Shown: piece by piece, positions 51,669 to 60,868 of the stretch
Position numbering within the stretch: the first letter of the stretch is position 1
How the letters are laid out: every line of letters starts with the position of its first letter
Assembly: GCA_014872875.1 (NCBI GenBank)
Contig: WKFI01000014.1
Coordinates: 186,001 to 250,000, forward strand
Reading direction: 5' to 3'
DNA: 64,000 bases
DNA from: Paracoccaceae bacterium
GTDB lineage: Bacteria; Pseudomonadota; Alphaproteobacteria; Rhodobacterales; Rhodobacteraceae
The notes under the pieces: generated by a model
The model's database searches: none
Seen by the model: the letters and a program-made list of their open reading frames with translations, nothing else
What the model was told of the DNA's origin: nothing
Position numbers and translations under genes: made by a program

Positions 51669-53255
51669 ATGCCTACATTCAACGGCACCAGTTTCGACAA
51701 TGTGATTCACGGCAGTCCGGACGCGGATGCCATCAACGGGTTTGGCGGCAATGACACCCTCTTTGGCAAGGCCGGCAACGATCATATTTTCGCAGGGAGC
51801 GGCAACGACTCTCTGCACGCGGGTGATGGGAACGACGAACTGTTCGGAGGTTCGGGCGACGACCGGCTTGTCTTTTCCGGCACGGGTCACAACAAGGCCT
51901 TTGGCGGGCTGGGGACCGACGTGGTGGTCATTGATCTCTCCTCCCTGTCCACGTCTGTGTCGCTGTCCGAGTGTTCCTGGCTCGAGCCGTGTGACCTCAA
52001 GACCTCGGATGGCAGTTTCAGCCTTACCATGAACAACATCGAAGGCGTCATCATCCGGGCCGGTGCAGGGAACGATTCCTTTGGCGGCACATCAGGCCGG
52101 GATATCCTGCGTGGTGGAGCCGGGAATGATGTGCTCGACGCCGGAGCCTTGGGCGGGCGTGACCAGGTGTATGGTGGCGCGGGCCATGACGATATGAACG
52201 GTGCGGGCCGGAACACGCAACTGTTCGGAGGCACAGGGAACGACAGGATGTACCTGGGCTACGAGGCCAATGTCGGCCCCGCCAACGGCATTCTGGATGG
52301 AGGCGCAGGCCATGACGCACTGCGGATGTGGATATGGAACAAGACCGACAAGCACCTGAACTTTGTCTCGGGCGGTACGACCGTTCAAGCTGACGGGTTG
52401 ACCATCCGCAATGTAGAAACGCTGGATCTGAGCACCGGCAATGGCAATGACACCCTGTCGCTGACACCGAAAAGCCACGGACTCTATTCCTGGCAGGCCT
52501 ACGGCGGAACGGATCACGCGACACTTGACCTGTCACAGGTCGCCGGACGGGCAACCTTTTCCTACCAAACAGTGTCGGGAGAAGGGTCCTGGGCCGCCGG
52601 GTCCCGAGATTTCACCATCAAGCTGATCGGGATCGAGCAGCTGACCATTACCGGAAATGCCCAGTCCAATCTCTTTCAGGGTGGCAATTTTGCAAACACG
52701 TTCCGGGGCGCAGCCGGCAACGATACCCTTATCGGCAATCGGCAAGACGACCAGCTGTTCGGCGACGATGGCCAGGACAAACTGCGGGGCGACTACGGCA
52801 ATGATCTTTTGTCGGGCGGGCGCGATGCCGATAGGTTGGCTGGCCAGGCCGGAGATGATCGCCTTTTGGGCGGCGACGGCAATGACCAGCTGTTTGGTGG
52901 CAAGGACCGCGATACGCTCAAAGGCGATGCAGGCAATGATACATTGAACGGCGGTCGCGGACGGGATCTGTTGGATGGTGGAACCGGTACGGATGGGTTG
53001 ACCGGCGGTCTGGGCCGAGACCTGTTCATTTTCCGCGACGGCGACGGCACCGACCGAATCCACGATTTCGAACTGGGTCGAGATCGGATCGACCTGCGCC
53101 GATCCACCTTTGAAGCCAACGACCTGATCTTCATCCAGAAGACCGGATATACCGAGGTGACTTTCGCGGGCGACACCAGCGCCGATGGTACGACGATCGA
53201 GGTCGTGAACGTGACGGTCGCCCAGCTGGACCACGCCGCAAATTTCCTGTTCTGA
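51669..53255 (+). CDS. RTX (haemolysin-type calcium-binding repeat) protein, second of a tandem pair
   Basis: 528 aa from the ATG at 51669-51671 (MPTFNGTSFDNVIHG). Same order as the preceding gene: RTX block, non-RTX segment (here with two extra Cys, SECSWLEPCDLK), RTX block, GTDHATLDLSQVAG segment, C-terminal array and secretion end DRIHDFELGRDRIDLRRS ... NFLF. The C-terminal array has about eleven nonapeptides rather than eighteen, which accounts for the length difference. The C-terminal 80 residues are nearly identical to those of its neighbour, so the pair is a fairly recent duplication. The function is unknown. Confidence 0.88.
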   Translation: MPTFNGTSFDNVIHGSPDADAINGFGGNDTLFGKAGNDHIFAGSGNDSLHAGDGNDELFGGSGDDRLVFSGTGHNKAFGGLGTDVVVIDLSSLSTSVSLSECSWLEPCDLKTSDGSFSLTMNNIEGVIIRAGAGNDSFGGTSGRDILRGGAGNDVLDAGALGGRDQVYGGAGHDDMNGAGRNTQLFGGTGNDRMYLGYEANVGPANGILDGGAGHDALRMWIWNKTDKHLNFVSGGTTVQADGLTIRNVETLDLSTGNGNDTLSLTPKSHGLYSWQAYGGTDHATLDLSQVAGRATFSYQTVSGEGSWAAGSRDFTIKLIGIEQLTITGNAQSNLFQGGNFANTFRGAAGNDTLIGNRQDDQLFGDDGQDKLRGDYGNDLLSGGRDADRLAGQAGDDRLLGGDGNDQLFGGKDRDTLKGDAGNDTLNGGRGRDLLDGGTGTDGLTGGLGRDLFIFRDGDGTDRIHDFELGRDRIDLRRSTFEANDLIFIQKTGYTEVTFAGDTSADGTTIEVVNVTVAQLDHAANFLF

Positions 53256-53417
53256 AGTGCTTTTGCCGCACCTTCGGCCAGGTTTTCCGGGCCACCGTGC
53301 CAAAAGACCGCTTGAAAAGCGCAAAACCCGCGGTCATACCCGCGATGTCTCTTGAATCACTTCGCTCGGAGCAGTAGCTTCTGAGCACTTTTTCGCAATG
53401 ACAGAAGGAAAGCAGTC

Positions 53418-53966
53418 ATAGCCCGCAGACCTCACAACGCGCCGCCGCAACGCGACACCGGCCCGCGCACCAACGAAAAAATTCGTGCCAATGAAATCCG
53501 CCTGATCGGCGCCGACGGCGAAAATGTCGGTGTTGTTCGTCCCGCCCAAGCGCTTGACATGGCGTTCGAGGCCGGTCTGGACCTGGTCGAGATTTCTCCC
53601 AATGCCAACCCGCCCGTGTGCAAGATCATGGACTATGGCAAATACAAGTACGAACAGCAGAAGCGCGAAAGCGAAGCGCGCAAGAAGCAGAAGATCATCG
53701 AGGTCAAGGAGGTCAAGTTCCGGCCGAACACCGATACGCATGACTACGAAGTCAAGATGCGAAACGTGTTCAAGTTTCTGGAAAACGGCGACAAGGTGAA
53801 GGTGACCTTGCGGTTCCGGGGTCGCGAAATGGCCCACCAGAACCTGGGACGTGAGCTGCTGGAGCGGGTTGCCGAGGACATCAAGGAAATCGGCAAAGTC
53901 GAAAACATGCCCAAGATGGAAGGCCGTCAGATGGTCATGATGATCGGGCCGCTTCCGCAGAAGTAA
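53418..53966 (+). CDS. infC: Translation initiation factor IF-3, starting at a rare ATA codon
   Basis: 182 aa. Binds the 30S subunit and checks initiator tRNA and start codon. N-terminal domain [42 protein letters not shown], linker with [26 protein letters not shown]-terminal domain [21 protein letters not shown]. The frame contains no ATG, GTG or TTG between its upstream stop at 53382-53384 and the ATG at 53559; ATA at 53418-53420 follows GAAGGAAAG. The later ATG would remove the N-terminal domain. Rare start codons are known to let IF3 limit its own synthesis. Confidence 0.92.
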   Translation: MARRPHNAPPQRDTGPRTNEKIRANEIRLIGADGENVGVVRPAQALDMAFEAGLDLVEISPNANPPVCKIMDYGKYKYEQQKRESEARKKQKIIEVKEVKFRPNTDTHDYEVKMRNVFKFLENGDKVKVTLRFRGREMAHQNLGRELLERVAEDIKEIGKVENMPKMEGRQMVMMIGPLPQK

Positions 53967-53988
53967 GTGCTTCTTGAAACGAGATTTT

Positions 53989-54020
53989 ACGCCTTCGGTG
54001 CTTGATTGCGCCGAAGGCGT
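53989..54020 (+). terminator. Probable terminator after infC
   Basis: A perfect 10-bp stem ACGCCTTCGG/CCGAAGGCGT with a 12-base loop, followed by TTCCATTTCG. It lies 22 bp past the infC stop. The T tract is weak. Confidence 0.55.
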
Positions 54021-54059
54021 TTCCATTTCGAAAACAGACATCCAAAGAAAGGACTTTCT

Positions 54060-54659
54060 ATGTGGGAAGAACGGTATTCCGCGGCCGACGATTACGTCTT
54101 TGGCACCGATCCTGCGATCTTCTTGACCCAGCACAAGGACCTACTGGTCTCCGGTTTGTCGGCCTTGGCCGTGGCGGACGGGGAAGGCCGGAATTCGGTT
54201 TACATGGCCCAGCAGGGACTGGACGTTACCGCATACGAGTTCGCGCCCTCAGCCATCAAACGGGCTAAGACACTGGCCCAAACAAAGGGCGTGCAGGTCG
54301 ATTTTCAGAACGTGGACATCTTGCAGCACGATTGGCCTGAAAACAGCTTTGATCTGGTTGTCGGGGTCTTCATACAGTTTGTCGGTCCCACGGACCGTAG
54401 AACCCAATTCGACGGCATGAAACGCGCCACCAAACCTGGCGGGCTGATTCTGCTGCATGGCTACACTCCAAAACAGCTAGAGTTCGGGACCGGTGGCCCG
54501 CCCTTTGCCGAAAACATGTATACCGAAGATCAATTGCGCAGCGATTTCACCGGATGGGACATCCTGGAATGCAGCGCCTATGAACGCGAAGTTCAGGAAG
54601 GCCGCGGCCATTCCGGAATGTCAGCGCTCATCGATCTGGTGGCGCGCAAACCCGGCTGA
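54060..54659 (+). CDS. Class I SAM-dependent methyltransferase, TehB-like
   Basis: 199 aa from the ATG at 54060-54062 (MWEERYSAADDYVFGTDP), with AAAGAAAGGA upstream. Motif I is LAVADGEGRNSVYMAQQGLDVTAYEFA, followed by FDLVVGVFIQFVGPTDRRTQF and MKRATKPGGLILLHGYTPKQLEFGTGGP. The TPKQ-x-FGTGGP block after the core is typical of small thiol/tellurite-type methyltransferases related to TehB. The substrate is not known. It follows infC but after a likely terminator, and is convergent with the cox genes. Confidence 0.85.
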   Translation: MWEERYSAADDYVFGTDPAIFLTQHKDLLVSGLSALAVADGEGRNSVYMAQQGLDVTAYEFAPSAIKRAKTLAQTKGVQVDFQNVDILQHDWPENSFDLVVGVFIQFVGPTDRRTQFDGMKRATKPGGLILLHGYTPKQLEFGTGGPPFAENMYTEDQLRSDFTGWDILECSAYEREVQEGRGHSGMSALIDLVARKPG

Positions 54660-54666
54660 AGATACA

Positions 54667-54695
54667 GGCGCCGTCCGGTTTCCCCGGACGGCGCC
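54667..54695. terminator. Hairpin terminator between the methyltransferase and coxM-like genes
   Basis: A perfect 12-bp stem GGCGCCGTCCGG/CCGGACGGCGCC with a 5-base loop between two converging genes. There is no clear T tract on either side, so it may be a weak terminator. Confidence 0.6.
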
Positions 54696-54703
54696 GACAG
54701 CGA

Positions 54704-55492
54704 TCAGCCGCAGGCCGCCACAGCCCGCTTGGTCAAAACGCCCACCAGATGGGCCCGGTATTCCTTGGTCCCGTGCAGGTCACCGATCATACCGCTTGAA
54801 TCAACCGAAAGCCCGTTCAGCGCATCACCAGAAAAATTGCTGCTCAGGGCTGCTTCGGCCTCCGACCAGCGGAACACACCGTCTTCGGATGCGCCGGTTA
54901 CGGCCACCCGCACACCATCGGCGTATTTCGCGACGAAAACTCCAACCAGCGCAAAACGCGATGCGGGTTGTTCGAACTTCTGATAATTTGCGGCCTCCGG
55001 CACCGGGAAACTGACCGAAGTGATGATTTCTCCTTCTTCCAAGGCCGTTTCGAACATGCCCTGGAAATAGTCATCAGCCGCAATGTCGCGCGTGTTGGTG
55101 GTGATCGTCGCCCCAGACGCCAAGGCCGCCGCCGGATAGCAAGCTGACGGGTCATTGTTGGCCAGCGACCCGCCAATCGTTCCGCGATTGCGCACTGCCG
55201 GATCACCGATGTTGCCCGCCAAGTCCGCTAAAGCACCGTATTGCGCCCCAGCCTCTGCCGCGACAACACCGTGGGTGGTCGCCCCCCCAACCACGACGGA
55301 GCCTCCGCGATGGGCCACACCTTTCATCTCGTCAATGCCGCTCAACGACACCAGCTTGGACGGGCTCGCCAGTCGCTGCTTTAGCGTCGGGATCAAGGTC
55401 TGACCACCACCCAGCGCCTGTGCATCCTCGCCCCCCAGCGCTGCCACCGCATCCGCCACGGTCGAGGGTTTCTCAAACTCGAAATTGTACAT
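54704..55492 (-). CDS. coxM: Molybdenum hydroxylase FAD subunit (CoxM-like)
   Basis: 262 aa from the ATG at 55490-55492 (MYNFEFEKPSTVADAVAALGG). Passes electrons from the Fe-S subunit through FAD to the respiratory chain. FAD-binding motifs AQALGGGQTLIPTLKQRLASPSKLV, VVVGGATTHG, and the second one IGDPAVRNRGTIGGSLANNDPSACYPAA are clear. Length normal. Last of the coxS-coxL-coxM order, the arrangement of form II CO-dehydrogenase clusters. An intergenic repeat separates it from coxL. Confidence 0.9.
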   Translation of the reverse strand: MYNFEFEKPSTVADAVAALGGEDAQALGGGQTLIPTLKQRLASPSKLVSLSGIDEMKGVAHRGGSVVVGGATTHGVVAAEAGAQYGALADLAGNIGDPAVRNRGTIGGSLANNDPSACYPAAALASGATITTNTRDIAADDYFQGMFETALEEGEIITSVSFPVPEAANYQKFEQPASRFALVGVFVAKYADGVRVAVTGASEDGVFRWSEAEAALSSNFSGDALNGLSVDSSGMIGDLHGTKEYRAHLVGVLTKRAVAACG

Positions 55493-55527
55493 TTCGTTCT
55501 TCCTTTCCGAAAAGACGGATCCCGCCT

Positions 55528-55579
55528 CTTCATCTGGCAAATAAATATCCTCGGGGGTCCGGGGGCAGACAGCCCCCGG
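55528..55579 (-). repeat. Intergenic GC-hairpin repeat, copy 4, between coxL and coxM
   Basis: On the minus strand CCGGGGGCTGTCTGCCCCCGG, then ACCCCCGAGGATATTTATTTGCC and AGATGAAG. The hairpin is a perfect 8-bp stem. It lies inside a co-directional gene pair, where it may shape the mRNA. Confidence 0.65.
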
Positions 55580-55594
55580 TCCTGCCTTCTCAAC

Positions 55595-57958
55595 TCAGCC
55601 TTGCATGGCCGACCAGACGCGCGACGGTGACACCGGCATGTCGATATGATCGACCTTGTGCCCCCCTGACTGCAGCGCGTCGATCACGGCGTTTACAACT
55701 GCCGGCGGCGAGCCGATGGCCCCGGCTTCGCCGCAGCCTTTGACGCCCAGCGGGTTGTGGGTACAAGGTGTCTGACTCGAATGATCCACCGTATAGAAAG
55801 GCACATCATCCGCACGCGGCATCGCATAGTCCATATAGGACGCACTCAGCAGCTGGCCGTTCTCGTCATAGACGCAGTTCTCCAACAGCGCCTGACCGAT
55901 GCCCTGCCCGATCCCGCCATGGACCTGGCCGTCCACAACCATCGGATTGATGATGTTCCCAAAATCGTCCGCAGCAGCAAAACGTTCCACGGTCACCTTC
56001 CCGGTGTCCGGATCCACTTCGACCTCACAGGCATAAGCGCCCGCGGGGAAGGTGAAGTTGGCCGGGTCATAGAACGCGGTCTCTTCCAGCCCCGGTTCGA
56101 TGTCTTCCAGCGGGAAGTTATGCGGCACGTAAGCTGTCAGGGTCACATCGCCCCAGGCCACCGATTTGTCGGTGCCTGCAACGCTGAACTGACCATCCTT
56201 CAACTCGATATCCGCGTCCGAGGCCTCCAGCAGGTGGGCTGCAATCTTCTTGGCCTTGTTGATGATCTTCTCGGTCGCCCGCACCATGGCTGACCCACAA
56301 ACCGCCAGAGACCGCGATCCATAGGTGCCCATGCCAAACGGGATTTTCGAGGTATCGCCATGAACGATCTCGATCATGCTTTCGTCGATCCCGATCATTT
56401 CGGCCACGACCTGCGGGAAGGTGGTTTCATGCCCCTGCCCGTGGCTGTGCGCACCTACCATGACACTGATGGTCCCGGTGGCATTCACCCGCACAGTTGC
56501 CGCGTCGTACAGACCCGCACGGGCCCCAAGCATCCCCACGATATTCGAAGGCGCGATACCGCATGCCTCGATATAGCAGTTCACACCCAGACCACGCAGC
56601 TTGCCCTTGGCCTCGCTTTCGGCGCGCCGCGCGGCAAAGCCTGCAAAATCACCGGCCACTTCCAGCTTGTCCATGGTTCCGTTGTTATCACCGGTGTCAT
56701 AGGTCAGCGCAACCGGGGTGTCATAAGGGAACTGAGTGACAAAGTTCTGCCGCCGCAGTGCAACCGGATCCACCCCGCGTTCCCGCGCGGCCTTGTCGAT
56801 CAGACGTTCCAGCTGATAGGTCGCCTCGGGCCGTCCAGCGCCGCGGTAGGCGTCAACCGGTACCGTGGTGGTAAAGACAGCTTTCACATTCACCTGAATG
56901 CAGGGCGTCTTGTAGTTGCCCGCCATCAACGTCCCGTGCAGCCAGGTCGGTACGGATGACGAGAACGTGGACAGATACGCTCCCATATTCGCCAGCGTAT
57001 CGGTGCGCAACGCGGTGAAGTTGTTGTCGGCATCCATGGCCAGTTCGATCTTGGTCACGTGATCGCGGCCCTGAGCATCCGACATGAACGCCTCGGCCCG
57101 CGACGCGGTCCATTTGACCGGACGGTTTATCGCCTTGGCGGCAAAAGTAATGGCAGCCTCCTCCGCATAGTGGAAGATCTTGGTGCCGAAACCACCACCC
57201 ACATCCGGAGCGACCACACGCACCTTGTGTTCCGGCAAACCCAGAACGAATGCGCACATCAAAAGACGGATCACATGCGGGTTCTGGCTCGTGGTGTACA
57301 GCGTGTGCTCGTCAGTCCCGCGGTTGTAGTCGCCAACGGCAACGCGCGGCTCCATCGGGTTTGCGACAAGGCGTTGGTTCACCAGTTCCAGAGTGGTCAC
57401 ATGGGCTGCATCGTCGAACGCCTTCTGCACCACGTCATTGTCGGTCTCGCCGAGCACCCAGTCATAGCAGAGGTTCGACGCCAGATCGTCATGCACCTTC
57501 GTAGCGTCGCCGCCCAACGCGGCTGCCATATTGACGACGGCAGGCAGCTCTTCCAGATCCAGCTCGATCGCCTCGGCCGCGTCGCGGGCCTGCTCCAGGC
57601 TCTCCGCGATGACCATTGCGATCGGATCGCCCACATGGCGTACCTTGCCTTGCGCCAGAATAGGGTGCGCCGGCTCCTGCATCGGGTCACCGTTGCGGTC
57701 GGTCACCTGCCACCCGCACGGGATACCACCCACGCCTTCGAAATCGGCGCCAGTCAGGATCTTGACCACGCCGGGCATGGCAGCCGCGGCATCCGTGTTG
57801 ATCCCGTTGATCTTTGCATGGGCCACGTCCGAGCGCAGGAAATGCGCATAGGCCTGACCGTTCACATTGATGTCGTCCGTGTAATTTCCTGCACCGGTCA
57901 AGAACCGGACGTCTTCGCGCCGCGTTGAGCTGGCGCCGATGCCACTGTCTTTGGGCAT
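55595..57958 (-). CDS. coxL: Molybdenum hydroxylase large subunit, form II CO-dehydrogenase-like (CoxL-like)
   Basis: 787 aa, normal for the family. Binds the molybdopterin cytosine dinucleotide cofactor and does substrate oxidation. RREDVRFLTGAGNYTDDI opens the protein; VGGGFGTKIF near residue 253 binds cofactor; the active-site loop is AYRGAGR (370-376), the form II signature, where true CO-oxidising form I has AYxCSFR. The catalytic Glu is in KGCGEAGAIGSPPAVVNA near residue 740. Form II enzymes may not oxidise CO well; an aldehyde or N-heterocycle substrate is possible. Confidence 0.93.
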   Translation of the reverse strand: MPKDSGIGASSTRREDVRFLTGAGNYTDDINVNGQAYAHFLRSDVAHAKINGINTDAAAAMPGVVKILTGADFEGVGGIPCGWQVTDRNGDPMQEPAHPILAQGKVRHVGDPIAMVIAESLEQARDAAEAIELDLEELPAVVNMAAALGGDATKVHDDLASNLCYDWVLGETDNDVVQKAFDDAAHVTTLELVNQRLVANPMEPRVAVGDYNRGTDEHTLYTTSQNPHVIRLLMCAFVLGLPEHKVRVVAPDVGGGFGTKIFHYAEEAAITFAAKAINRPVKWTASRAEAFMSDAQGRDHVTKIELAMDADNNFTALRTDTLANMGAYLSTFSSSVPTWLHGTLMAGNYKTPCIQVNVKAVFTTTVPVDAYRGAGRPEATYQLERLIDKAARERGVDPVALRRQNFVTQFPYDTPVALTYDTGDNNGTMDKLEVAGDFAGFAARRAESEAKGKLRGLGVNCYIEACGIAPSNIVGMLGARAGLYDAATVRVNATGTISVMVGAHSHGQGHETTFPQVVAEMIGIDESMIEIVHGDTSKIPFGMGTYGSRSLAVCGSAMVRATEKIINKAKKIAAHLLEASDADIELKDGQFSVAGTDKSVAWGDVTLTAYVPHNFPLEDIEPGLEETAFYDPANFTFPAGAYACEVEVDPDTGKVTVERFAAADDFGNIINPMVVDGQVHGGIGQGIGQALLENCVYDENGQLLSASYMDYAMPRADDVPFYTVDHSSQTPCTHNPLGVKGCGEAGAIGSPPAVVNAVIDALQSGGHKVDHIDMPVSPSRVWSAMQG

Positions 57959-58006
57959 GTTGATCTCCTCCCGAGAAAGAATTTTGCGAAAATCCGAACG
58001 TCGCGC

Positions 58007-58492
58007 TTATTCGGCAGCGATGGCGCCAACGTCCTGACCGGATGCGGCCATGATCGCCTTGACAATGTTGTGATATCCGGTGCAACGGCAGATATTGCCT
58101 TCCAGATAGTCACGGATTTCCGCTTCAGAGGGCTTCGGGTTCTCTTTCAACAGCGCGGCCGCGCTCATCACCATACCCGGTGTGCAGAAGCCGCATTGCA
58201 GACCATGGTGGTCCTGGAACGCCTGCTGGATGGTGTTCAAAGATCCATCCGGGCCCGCCTGCCCCTCGATGGTCGCAACATCGGCCCCATCGGCCTCCAT
58301 CGCCAGCATCGTGCAGCTCTTGACCGCCTCGCCATTCACATGCACCACGCAGGCGCCGCATTGGCTGGTGTCACAGCCCACATGCGTTCCCGTCAGACCC
58401 AGCTGGTCGCGCAGGAAGGACGACAGCAGCGTGCGTCCTTCCACATCACCACTGGCGGCCTGACCATTCACGGTCATCTTGACCTGTGCCAT
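58007..58492 (-). CDS. coxS: Molybdenum hydroxylase Fe-S subunit (CoxS-like)
   Basis: 161 aa. Carries two [2Fe-2S] clusters between the Mo site and FAD. Plant-type cluster: Cys40, Cys45, Cys48 and Cys60 ([16 protein letters not shown]). Second cluster: Cys100, Cys103, Cys134 and Cys136 ([22 protein letters not shown]). All eight ligands are present. Length normal. First of the coxSLM genes, 48 bp before coxL; GGAGG precedes its start. The 107-bp gap upstream separates it from the MoeA-like gene. Confidence 0.96.
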   Translation of the reverse strand: MAQVKMTVNGQAASGDVEGRTLLSSFLRDQLGLTGTHVGCDTSQCGACVVHVNGEAVKSCTMLAMEADGADVATIEGQAGPDGSLNTIQQAFQDHHGLQCGFCTPGMVMSAAALLKENPKPSEAEIRDYLEGNICRCTGYHNIVKAIMAASGQDVGAIAAE

Positions 58493-58599
58493 GAGTTCCT
58501 CCCTTTCGGATTTTTGTCTTTCCTCCGAAGGAAGTTAAGCATGCAGGTCCCGGGTTGAGAACCGCGATCCGCCCAGAGCCGACTAAAGTATGAGAGAAC

Positions 58600-59613
58600 T
58601 CAGGCTTTGGCCGCGCGGGGTTGCGGACGCGTGGGAATTTCTTTCAACAGTCCCCCGACCCCCATACCGGCTATATCAGCACCGGTGACCTCGATCCCGC
58701 AGATGACCCGCTCCAGCACCCAATCCGCCCCGTTTAGTGCGGGCGACCTTGCGCAGCCGGGCAAGCCTATCACCGGTTTCTCGCCGATCTGACCAATAAA
58801 AAGCAGATTACCCGGATCCACCGGCATTCCGAACCGCGTCACCGTTCCGCCCGCCTGTCGGACAGCCTCAGGCGCCACGTCCAGCGGGTCGGATGTCGCG
58901 GACCCGGTCAGGATAAAGATCACCTCTCCCGGTGCCTCGGCCACGGCCTGCGCCAACTCATCTTGCCGATGTGGGACAATGACCCGTTCCGACAGCGCCA
59001 TCCCCATCCGGTCCAAACGCCCGGCCATTGCATTGCGCCCTTTGACCGAAGGCTCCTCGGGCGTGGTGATCGTCTCGATCAGCGTTGCACTGGGATAGAT
59101 CGGCGCCGTGACCCGGATCGAGCCACCTGCGCCCTGCCCGGCCCGTTCCAGCGCCTCACCATCCACTGCGTAGGCAATGATCTTGATCGTGGCGATCATC
59201 CCGTCTGCATCGACCCGGTGAAAGCTTGGCACCGTGGCGATGGTTATCATCGGATCAACAGCGTTTACCGCCTCGATCCGGGCACGGTCCAGTTTCACAA
59301 CACCGCAACTGGTAGCATAGAGGTTGACCCGCCCGGCCCCGGCGCCCGTGATCCGGATCCTCTGGCCTTCGGGGTCCGGGACCAAGGCTTGCGCCAGAGC
59401 CAGAGCCGCATCGTTTTCGTGAATATCGCCGGGCTCCAGCCGGGCAACAGTTACAGACGCGACCCCATCCGCCAGAAGATCCTTAAGGTCCTGCGGGCCG
59501 AGTTCCGTCCCTTTGGCAATCTTTCGGGGCTTCGGCCCCTCCCCGGTCACCTGCAGGGAATGTGCCAGAATTGCGCCGCCTGCATCGCCTACAGGCACCT
59601 GCCCGAACTTCAT
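58600..59613 (-). CDS. MoeA/MogA-like molybdopterin-binding protein of the cox cluster
   Basis: 337 aa. The C-terminal 180 residues resemble the MoCF-binding domain shared by MogA and MoeA (VIFILTGSATSDPLDVAPEAVRQAGGTVTRFGMPVDPGNLLFIGQI with later VIGLPGCARSPALNGADWVLERV). The N-terminal part (GGAILAHSLQVTGEGPKPRKIAKGTEL) resembles MoeA domain starts. It overlaps the XdhC-like gene by 4 bp and precedes coxS, so it probably helps make or insert the molybdenum cofactor for this enzyme. General MoeA function elsewhere in the genome is not excluded. Confidence 0.82.
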   Translation of the reverse strand: MKFGQVPVGDAGGAILAHSLQVTGEGPKPRKIAKGTELGPQDLKDLLADGVASVTVARLEPGDIHENDAALALAQALVPDPEGQRIRITGAGAGRVNLYATSCGVVKLDRARIEAVNAVDPMITIATVPSFHRVDADGMIATIKIIAYAVDGEALERAGQGAGGSIRVTAPIYPSATLIETITTPEEPSVKGRNAMAGRLDRMGMALSERVIVPHRQDELAQAVAEAPGEVIFILTGSATSDPLDVAPEAVRQAGGTVTRFGMPVDPGNLLFIGQIGEKPVIGLPGCARSPALNGADWVLERVICGIEVTGADIAGMGVGGLLKEIPTRPQPRAAKA

Positions 59614-60593
59614 GGCGTCTTGCCGCGCAGCACGGCCGTCATCTCCCCCAGGATCGAAACGGCAATTTCAGCCGGGCCGGCTGCACCGATGTCCATCCCT
59701 ATGGGACCATGAATGCGCGCTATCTGCGCCTCAGTGAACCCGGCCTCCTGCATCCGTGCCACCCGTTTGGCATGGGTCCGGGTCGAACCCAACGCGCCGA
59801 TATAGAAGCAATTCGCTCCGAGCGCCGCCTCCAACGCCGGATCATCCAGCTTTGGGTCATGGGTCAGCAGGACCAGCGCCGTGCGCGCGTCCAGCCCGAT
59901 CTGCGCCACCGCATCATCCGGCCAATCATGTATCAGGGTTTCCCCCGGAAACCGCTCCTGCGATGCAAACGCCTCCCTCGGGTCCACGATCACCGGATCA
60001 TAGCCCGCAATCCGCGCCATCGGCACCAGCGCCTGGGCAATATGCACCGCCCCCACAACGATCAGCCGCAAGGGCGGGTTGTGAATACCAACGAAGGTTT
60101 CCCCATCCTCTTCCAGTCCGGACCGGTCCAACCGCATCCTCTGGGCATGACCCTCATGCAGCAGCCGTCGCGTGCCGTCCGTCAGATGCACCTCATAGGC
60201 CAGCGGCACTCGTTCAGCCCGCGCAGCCACAAGCTCGGCCAGCAAATCCTCGGGCATGGCCGTTCCAACCGGTTCAACCATGACCTTGATCGTGCCGCCA
60301 CAGGCAAGACCAACGGCAAAGGCGTCTTCGTCGCTGACCCCGAATTCCAACATCCGGTGCTCACCGTCCTCCAACGCTTCGAGTGCCTCGACCACAACGG
60401 CGCCTTCTACACATCCGCCCGAAACCGAGCCTTCGATACGCCCGTCGCCCCCCACGACCAATTGCGAGCCGACGCGCCGTGGCGCGCTGCCCCAGGTCTG
60501 CACCACCGTCGCCAAGGCAGCCCCGGTTCCGGCCCTATGCCAGTCCAGCGCTATTTCGGGCGCGTTGTCGAAACGTGTCGGGGATGTGGTCAT
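59610..60593 (-). CDS. XdhC/CoxF-family molybdenum-cofactor maturation protein
   Basis: 327 aa from the ATG at 60591-60593 (MTTSPTRFDNAPEIALDWHRAG). XdhC-type proteins bind the molybdenum cofactor, protect it and deliver it to hydroxylases. N-terminal block ALATVVQTWGSAPRRVGSQLVVGGDGRIEGSVSGGCVEGAV; C-terminal Rossmann domain with LIVVGAVHIAQALVPMARIAGYDPVIVDPREAFA and VLLTHDPKLDDPALEAAL, ending with RIHGPIGMDIGAAGPAEIAVSILGEM. This is a full-length, two-domain member. It shares 4 bp with the MoeA-like gene. Confidence 0.92.
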   Translation of the reverse strand: MTTSPTRFDNAPEIALDWHRAGTGAALATVVQTWGSAPRRVGSQLVVGGDGRIEGSVSGGCVEGAVVVEALEALEDGEHRMLEFGVSDEDAFAVGLACGGTIKVMVEPVGTAMPEDLLAELVAARAERVPLAYEVHLTDGTRRLLHEGHAQRMRLDRSGLEEDGETFVGIHNPPLRLIVVGAVHIAQALVPMARIAGYDPVIVDPREAFASQERFPGETLIHDWPDDAVAQIGLDARTALVLLTHDPKLDDPALEAALGANCFYIGALGSTRTHAKRVARMQEAGFTEAQIARIHGPIGMDIGAAGPAEIAVSILGEMTAVLRGKTP

Positions 60594-60758
60594 GTACGGT
60601 TCCTTTTGCCCAGCCGCTTTAGGGTGCAGTATGTGTGCCCCCCCAACCGGTGTCTGTTCCCCAAAAGTCGTACGGCAAAACCCGGATTTCAAGCAGATCC
60701 AGAGGGCAGATTTCCCAAAAGGCCAATCTGTCAAGGAAACATAGTCCAAAAACGAAAT

Positions 60759-60792
60759 GCGACCCGGCGGGAACACGAAAGCGCCGGGTCGC
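60759..60792 (-). terminator. Probable terminator after the YeeE/YedE pair
   Basis: A perfect 11-bp stem GCGACCCGGCG/CGCCGGGTCGC with a 12-base loop, followed on the minus strand by ATTTCGTTTTT. It lies 77 bp past the second YeeE/YedE stop in the 275-bp gap before the XdhC-like gene, and would separate the sulfur-transport pair from the cox genes. Confidence 0.65.
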
Positions 60793-60868
60793 GATTGGCA
60801 TGGGTCACGTGCAAGACCCACACCGAGGAGTTGGGGCTCCTCATCTCATTTCGGTTCAGCCGACCGAT

